Both the position numbers and the translations under genes were made by a program. DNA of 58,872 nucleotides from Chlorobiaceae bacterium (GTDB lineage: Bacteria; Bacteroidota; Ignavibacteria; UBA10030; SZUA-254): contig PNNN01000046.1 in NCBI GenBank assembly GCA_013824245.1, positions 1-58,872 of the forward strand. The letters run 5' to 3'. Positions within the stretch are counted from its first letter, which is position 1. Every line of letters starts with the position of its first letter. The notes beneath the pieces were generated by a model that did no database searches, was not told the origin of the DNA, and was given only the letters and a program-made list of their open reading frames with translations. Below are positions 53,938 through 58,872 of the stretch, piece by piece.

Positions 53938-54281
53938 TCAAAATTTAAACACGATTTTAGAATTAGCGAGTAGTGGGTGTCATATCATTACATGATATCA
54001 CTTGGAAATAAATTGAATCTGAGATGATTGAAAATTTGTTTTATTCTTCTAAATCTATTATATTAATTTAAGTTTACACCATCTTCGGACTCCCCCTAGT
54101 GCTGCCGGCCCTCCCACGGCATCACACCGTCTGAAGATGGTTTTTTATTTTAATAATTATCCTTTCTCAGAGAGACTATTTCAGGGATATTTACAAAATT
54201 ATCTATGAATCCTCAAAAATAATAAAAACCCTGCCAATTCTTGAACCACGGAAAGACAGAAATCTAATTGAAGTTTATAAT
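53938..54281. other. Intergenic region with hairpin RNA candidate
   Basis: AT-rich apart from the GC-rich hairpin at 54078-54141. No gene is seen on either strand. Nothing on the minus strand looks like a uppP terminator. Confidence 0.5.
54078..54150 (+). ncRNA. Candidate small RNA hairpin with C-rich unpaired parts and terminator
   Basis: ACCATCTTCGGAC (54078-54090) pairs with GTCTGAAGATGGT (54129-54141); inside, GTG-C-TGCCG (54099-54107) pairs with CGGCA-T-CAC (54117-54125). Unpaired parts are TCCCCCTA and CCCTCCCA, which could base-pair with Shine-Dalgarno sequences. The stem is followed by TTTTTTATTTT, as in a rho-independent terminator. No plus-strand gene lies directly upstream. Confidence 0.45.
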
Positions 54282-55124
54282 TTACGCTCGAGTCAGGATA
54301 TAAATCCAGATTGCTATACCAAGAACAATTCGGTAGCTAATAAAAAGATAAGTTGTATGTTTTTGAAGAAATTTAAGAAGAAATGAAATTGACCAATATC
54401 CGACAATCCCGGCGACAATTGCCGATACTATTATCGGTTCAATGCCAATATCTCCGATGTGTTGACGCGATTCATAAAATTCGTAAAGTCCACTGGCGAG
54501 CACGGCAGGTATGCTCAAGTGAAACGAAAACCTTGCCGCGGTTTCGCGTTCTAAGCCGAGGAATAAACCGGCGGTAATTGTTGTGCCGGATCGGGAAGAA
54601 CCGGGTATGAGTGCAACAGCTTGTGCTAATCCAACTACCAAAGCGTCGCGCCAATTGGTATTGTTCTCAGACCGTAAATGCGTGCCTTTTCTCTCCGCCC
54701 AAAAAAGAAATATAGCCAGTCCGATTAAACTTGTAGCGATAGTGCTTAATTCTTTTGTAAATGTCCCTTGAATAAAATCTTTGAATATAAGAGCAATCAC
54801 AATAATTGGAATTGTGCCGATGATTATTTTTCCTGCTAATCGCGATTCATTACTGCATGCTGATTTGTTAATCAGGCATCCATTTTTCAGATCGCCCATG
54901 ACACCTTTATAAATAAGTAAATAATCTTTGAAGAAATAAATAACAACAGCAACTACAGTTCCTAATTGCATTATCGCCATGAAGGCAGTCCAATCTTCAG
55001 GATCGAGTCTTTGAACGATACCGAAAAATTTTCCGGCGAGTGTTAGGTGCGCTGTGCTGCTAATTGGTAGAAATTCTGTTATCCCTTGGATGATCCCTAA
55101 AATAATCGCTTCGAAAATGTTCAT
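54282..55124 (-). CDS. uppP: Undecaprenyl-diphosphate phosphatase
   Basis: The 280-residue polytopic protein has the two BacA/UppP signature segments: GITEFLPISSTAHLTLAG (14-31, with catalytic Glu-17) and ALIPGSSRSGTTITAGLFLG near 170-189. It removes a phosphate from undecaprenyl diphosphate so the lipid carrier can be reused in cell-wall synthesis. It is single, with a second C-terminal remnant nearby at 53752. Confidence 0.96.
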   Translation of the reverse strand: MNIFEAIILGIIQGITEFLPISSTAHLTLAGKFFGIVQRLDPEDWTAFMAIMQLGTVVAVVIYFFKDYLLIYKGVMGDLKNGCLINKSACSNESRLAGKIIIGTIPIIVIALIFKDFIQGTFTKELSTIATSLIGLAIFLFWAERKGTHLRSENNTNWRDALVVGLAQAVALIPGSSRSGTTITAGLFLGLERETAARFSFHLSIPAVLASGLYEFYESRQHIGDIGIEPIIVSAIVAGIVGYWSISFLLKFLQKHTTYLFISYRIVLGIAIWIYILTRA

Positions 55125-55253
55125 TCTTTACATCTCAATTAAAATTGTCGTGTTCGGTTGGAACTCACACTTCCAACGAGCAATTACGACACTCGCAAGA
55201 CAATTTCCAACAACATTAAATGTAGCACGTTCCATATCCATTATCTCAAATCA

Positions 55254-56807
55254 TTACGCAGTATGTACGATTTTATTATTTAAAACTCCTTCTGATTTTG
55301 CGATACATGTTGCAACAGCCGCATCACCGGAAGTATTAACTACAGTTCGGCACATATCGAGGAATCGATCGACTCCTAATATGAGGGCAATTCCTTCTTC
55401 AGGGATATTCACCGACCTTAAAACAATAATCAACATAATAATTCCAACACCCGGCACCGGTGCCGTACCGATAGATGCCAGTAAAGCCGTTAATAAAATA
55501 ATTAATTGCTCTGAGAGGTGTAATTCAACGCCATAAACCTGAGCAATAAATACTGCCGCAACTGCCTGGTACATTGATGTACCGTCCATGTTAATAGTTG
55601 CACCCAATGGAAGTACAAAACTTGTAATCTTTTTCGGTACACCGAGGTTCACCTCACAACATTCCATATTCACAGGTAATGTGGCTGCACTTGAGCTTGA
55701 TGTAAATGAGATCAGCATGACATCTCTAATCCCTCTGAAAAATTTTATCGGATTCATCCCGGCAAAAATCTTCACCGTTAAACCGAGAACGATGAATTGA
55801 TGAATAGTGAGTCCGATAATAAGCGTGAGAGCATACCAGAATAATGTTTGCAGTATATCGAATCCAAACTCGCTGACTGTTGCTGAAATCAATGCGAACA
55901 CACCGATCGGGGCAAGCTTCATGATTATCTCCACCATGCGAATCATCATGTCGCTGAAGCCATCGAAGAAACGGATAACCGGTTCAGATTTTTCTTTCCT
56001 GATCATCGTTAATGTTATTCCGACCATCAACGCGAAGAAAACGATTTGCAGCATCTCCGCATTTGCCATAGCGGCAATTGGATTAGTTGGCACTATGTTC
56101 ACAATCGTGTTAATGACATTCAGATCAACACTTTCTGCAATTTTAGCTTGAATGTTAGGAGAGAATTCCACGAGCAATTTCTCTCTTGCCTCCGTTGATA
56201 GCCGATCTCCTGGTCGAATAGTATTTGCGAGCGTTAGTCCGATTGTGATGGCTATTGCAATGAGGCAGAAGTAAAATAACATCATCTTGGCGCCAATTTT
56301 ACCAACTGTGCGGATGTTTCCTAAACTTGATGCACCGACTATTAGAGAAGCAAGCACCAGAGGGATAGCAATAAATGTTAAGAGTCGGATGAATAATGTC
56401 CCGATTGGCTTTATGTAAAGCGGGATTGTTTTGACTTTCTCAATCTTATTTATATCCTGAAATTCTTGGGTCGATTCTTTAGCTGGATCATTTGCTGTTA
56501 TTTTTGTGACGATAAAAACGAGTTTAGTCTTTTCCGGCTTACTTAAACTTTGGAAATAATTTAATAGTTTTAGTTGGTCATCTTTTCCGAAAGTTGCTAA
56601 TACATTTCGATTTTGTATATCAATAACATCGATTCTATCCCACTTTTCAATCTTTACTGTTTGTTCTTTCCCATCAACTTTGAATTGAAAAATGAGTTCA
56701 TATTTACTCACGTTTAACCAGGCGCCAAAAAATGCACCGAGTAAAAGTCCGAGCAAGATTTTATTATGTAACTTAATATTCCAGAGCCAAGAGAGTATGA
56801 ATTTCAT
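55254..56807 (-). CDS. Dicarboxylate/amino acid:cation symporter with soluble insert (DAACS)
   Basis: The 517 residues have the family core (LTFIAIPLVLASLIVGASSL, SFTSSSSAATLPVNMECCE with the serine-rich loop, and LGATINMDGTSMYQAVAAVF). Between helix 1 (15-33) and the next helix, residues 34-130 form a soluble beta-rich insert (IFQFKVDGKEQTVKIEKWDR..) not usual in the family. It imports dicarboxylates or glutamate/aspartate with sodium or protons. A 7-base hairpin (55157-55177) lies between it and uppP without a T-run. Confidence 0.92.
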   Translation of the reverse strand: MKFILSWLWNIKLHNKILLGLLLGAFFGAWLNVSKYELIFQFKVDGKEQTVKIEKWDRIDVIDIQNRNVLATFGKDDQLKLLNYFQSLSKPEKTKLVFIVTKITANDPAKESTQEFQDINKIEKVKTIPLYIKPIGTLFIRLLTFIAIPLVLASLIVGASSLGNIRTVGKIGAKMMLFYFCLIAIAITIGLTLANTIRPGDRLSTEAREKLLVEFSPNIQAKIAESVDLNVINTIVNIVPTNPIAAMANAEMLQIVFFALMVGITLTMIRKEKSEPVIRFFDGFSDMMIRMVEIIMKLAPIGVFALISATVSEFGFDILQTLFWYALTLIIGLTIHQFIVLGLTVKIFAGMNPIKFFRGIRDVMLISFTSSSSAATLPVNMECCEVNLGVPKKITSFVLPLGATINMDGTSMYQAVAAVFIAQVYGVELHLSEQLIILLTALLASIGTAPVPGVGIIMLIIVLRSVNIPEEGIALILGVDRFLDMCRTVVNTSGDAAVATCIAKSEGVLNNKIVHTA

Positions 56808-56915
56808 TTAGCGTCTTAATTATTCTAATTGAATTGGCATAAAGTAACTTAATGACAGTTTCATTGGTTAATCATTTCTTTATCAGAAAATAATTTCCGG
56901 AATTCAATCGCTAAA

Positions 56916-57059
56916 TTACCGCTGAACATCATCATTTTTAGTATATGAATCCGGTTCAGATTTCGGAGGTGTTCTTAATACTTTAATAAAAAGATATAAG
57001 GTAATCGCGGTTATGGTTGACATAGTTATAACCATCATGATAATTGCGGCAGTTGACAT
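56916..57059 (-). CDS. MetS-like small subunit of the NSS transporter
   Basis: The 47 residues start MSTAAIIMMVITMSTITAIT, a helix typical of the methionine/alanine import small subunit, followed by a polar tail with PPKSEPDSYTKNDD. GGAG lies in the end of the upstream gene, and the ATG follows its TAA by one base, so it is translated with the transporter. It is presumably needed for assembly or activity of the large subunit. Confidence 0.85.
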   Translation of the reverse strand: MSTAAIIMMVITMSTITAITLYLFIKVLRTPPKSEPDSYTKNDDVQR

Positions 57060-57060
57060 T

Positions 57061-58725
57061 TTATTTCTCCTTCTTTAATCTGTTAGCACTGGCTCTATAG
57101 ACCATGTAAGCGATTAATAAAAATGTAGCGATCAATAAGATGCGGGCTCCGTTTGTGAAGAGCAATTGTAATTCAAGATGTGAAATAACTGCCGGATCGG
57201 TGGCAGCAGCGATTTGTTCATGCAAGCCGGCATTAAAAAATTGTTTAATGATTGAGCCATTGTCGAGTTCCCAGCCATTTCCACTCATCAAGCTGCTTAA
57301 CGCCGCAGACCAGTTCCCTTTCTTCGGTGAGAAGATTGAACCGATGAAGACAAAGAAAAGAAACGCGGGTGTAATATATTTTATTATGAATTTGTAAATA
57401 TTCGGGACTTTAATATCTGCACCGGTGGTTAATTCGTTCCAACCGTTTTTAATCCCAAAGATCCATGAAAATAAAATAGATTCCACTAAAGCAAAGATGA
57501 CGAGAGATACCGTTCCTGCCCAGTAATCGTATTCATCGAAGACACCGAAGTTGTAGAAAAAGACAGTCGGCAAACCGAGTATAAGCACAAATAAACCGAA
57601 TGACCACGCCGATTTATTTCTCGTCCATTTAAATTCATCCTGCATAAATGCCATCCATGGTGTTCCCATCGCGAGGGAGGATGTTATACCGGCGAAGAAA
57701 AGAAGTCCGAACCAAAATAATCCCGCCGTGGCTGCAAGCATAGGTCCCCAGTTTTCAAATAGAAACGGCATTGTTTGAAATGCCATACCGAAGCCAGCGT
57801 TTTCTTTCACCCAATCTAATCCTAAATATCCGGCTGCAATCGGGATAACGATTAAACTGCCAAGAACAACTTCAACGAATTCGTTTGTCCATCCGGCAGA
57901 CATCGCGTTTAATGCGATATCATCTCTCGATTTCACATAAGCGGCATAACAATGAATCGTGCCCATTCCGACTGAGAGTGTGAAGAAAATTTGGCCTGCG
58001 GCGGCTAACCATACTTTCGGATTCGATAATGAATCGAATTGCGGATTCCAAAGAAAATCGATGCCAGCCCAGGCGCTTGCGTCGGGATGTGCAATGCTTG
58101 CTCCTGATGTACCTAAAGTAAGTCCGCGAATGGCTAAGAATATACCGAACAATATTAAAATCGGCATCCCAATTTTTGCAGTCAGTTCGATTCCGCCGCT
58201 CAATCCACGCGATAGAATCCACGTGTTGAGTGCGAGACACAAAACATAAAAGATAATAGCTTCGTACGGTATTCCTGTTGTTGATGTTGTGATGTCAACA
58301 TAATTCCTAAAAAAGTTTGCAACCTCTAATTGGTTCATTCCATCAAAAGTTCTGGCAAGCGAATGAATCACATAAGACATCGTCCATGATTCGATATAAC
58401 AATAATACGCTGCGATAGCAAGGTTAGTCCATATTCCAAACACGGCGAAATATTTCCAGTAATGTTTCTTACCCATCCTTTCGAACATGAAGGGAGGAGA
58501 ATGATGTCCGGCTTTACCTCCGTATCTACCAATCGACCATTCAATCCACAACAATGGTATTCCCATTACCAGAAAAGAAACGAGGTAGGGGATTATGAAA
58601 GCTCCGCCACCGTTATTTACTGCTTGTACCGGGAAACGTAGGAAATTACCAAGTCCTACCGCATTCCCCGCCATTGCAAGTACAAGTCCAACTCTTGTTC
58701 CCCAACCTTCTTTTGTCGATGACAT
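57061..58725 (-). CDS. Sodium-dependent NSS/SNF-family transporter
   Basis: The 554 residues show the LeuT-like start GLVLAMAGNAVGLGNFLRFP (sodium-site Asn and the unwound helix 1), NGGGAFIIPYLVSF, and 11 to 12 helices in the family order. With the MetS-like gene downstream it most resembles methionine/alanine uptake systems of the NSS family. AAGGTG precedes the ATG. Substrate is inferred from the small subunit, not seen. Confidence 0.93.
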   Translation of the reverse strand: MSSTKEGWGTRVGLVLAMAGNAVGLGNFLRFPVQAVNNGGGAFIIPYLVSFLVMGIPLLWIEWSIGRYGGKAGHHSPPFMFERMGKKHYWKYFAVFGIWTNLAIAAYYCYIESWTMSYVIHSLARTFDGMNQLEVANFFRNYVDITTSTTGIPYEAIIFYVLCLALNTWILSRGLSGGIELTAKIGMPILILFGIFLAIRGLTLGTSGASIAHPDASAWAGIDFLWNPQFDSLSNPKVWLAAAGQIFFTLSVGMGTIHCYAAYVKSRDDIALNAMSAGWTNEFVEVVLGSLIVIPIAAGYLGLDWVKENAGFGMAFQTMPFLFENWGPMLAATAGLFWFGLLFFAGITSSLAMGTPWMAFMQDEFKWTRNKSAWSFGLFVLILGLPTVFFYNFGVFDEYDYWAGTVSLVIFALVESILFSWIFGIKNGWNELTTGADIKVPNIYKFIIKYITPAFLFFVFIGSIFSPKKGNWSAALSSLMSGNGWELDNGSIIKQFFNAGLHEQIAAATDPAVISHLELQLLFTNGARILLIATFLLIAYMVYRASANRLKKEK

Positions 58726-58872
58726 ATATGATTCACCTTTTATGAGTTTGCAGGATAAACTTTCGAAAAATTGTTCTCGAATAATAAGAAAAATAAATAG
58801 AACCTCAAAATATATTTTATCTATTCTTTAAAAATCGATTTCTTGACTGGCGATGAATGATTTCGTATTTTA
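58726..58872. other. Region upstream of the NSS transporter
   Basis: AT-rich, holding the ribosome binding site and presumably the promoter of the NSS gene. No gene is seen before the window ends. Confidence 0.4.

Noticed and set aside
54078-54141. Terminal hairpin of an IS200/IS605-type element
   Set aside because: No transposase gene or second end is visible, and the T-run fits a terminator better.
1-58872. tRNA, rRNA, phage or transposase genes
   Set aside because: None was recognised on either strand by reading; short tRNAs could still have been missed and a tRNA scan would settle it.

Overview
The window looks like a chromosomal segment of a Gram-negative bacterium of the Bacteroidota/Chlorobiota side, most like the Ignavibacteria. 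Supporting points are outer-membrane proteins with type IX secretion (T9SS) C-terminal sorting domains of the YPNPFNP kind, TolC and porin-like barrels, multi-PAS sensors, an AT-leaning composition, and gene pairs such as DUF485 plus symporter. This assignment is inference from protein style; no rRNA or tRNA gene was seen.

Layout. 1-5.1 kb: two divergently unrelated multi-PAS membrane sensors on the minus strand, the first cut by the window edge. 5.1-7.1 kb: a palindrome-rich spacer, a bidirectional terminator and class I aldolase fbaB. 7.3-11.9 kb: a plus-strand run of HAD phosphatase, GT-C type membrane protein, Gfo/Idh oxidoreductase and CCA-adding-type nucleotidyltransferase. 12.0-19.2 kb: a six-gene efflux operon (TolC, adaptor, ABC ATPase and three MacB-type permeases), then a T9SS cargo protein. 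21.0-23.8 kb: an accessory island with two same-direction minus-strand genes separated by attC-like segments, then several short repeat families. 23.7-35.6 kb: HD hydrolase, DUF1207 protein, barrels, hisC, ogt, pcrA-type helicase and a YihY/BrkB membrane protein. 36.3-40.8 kb: three divergent pseudopilin-like proteins and a PilB/GspE ATPase. 40.9-49 kb: amino-acid permease, ferritin, an ECF sigma/anti-sigma pair with a probable autoregulated and nearly leaderless promoter, and a DUF485/symporter/porin group. 48.6-52.3 kb: a phosphoesterase overlapping a Cache-PAS-PAS-CBS-DUF294 nucleotidyltransferase. 52.3-54.2 kb: a degraded stretch with a structured RNA candidate, a 36-residue membrane protein, a remnant of an Eco57I-type restriction-modification enzyme, a remnant of uppP and a C-rich hairpin RNA candidate. 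54.3-58.7 kb: uppP, a dicarboxylate/amino-acid:cation symporter and an NSS transporter with its MetS-like small subunit.

Working together: the strongest units are the TolC/adaptor/ABC exporter, the sigma/anti-sigma pair, the DUF485/symporter pair, the NSS/MetS pair, the phosphoesterase/DUF294 signalling pair and the pseudopilin/ATPase cluster. The best candidates for something undescribed are the pseudopilin trio lacking a recognisable prepilin-peptidase site, the DUF294 signalling pair, the two structured RNA candidates at 52.3 and 54.1 kb, and the attC-like array carrying a T9SS protein of different style from its neighbour.
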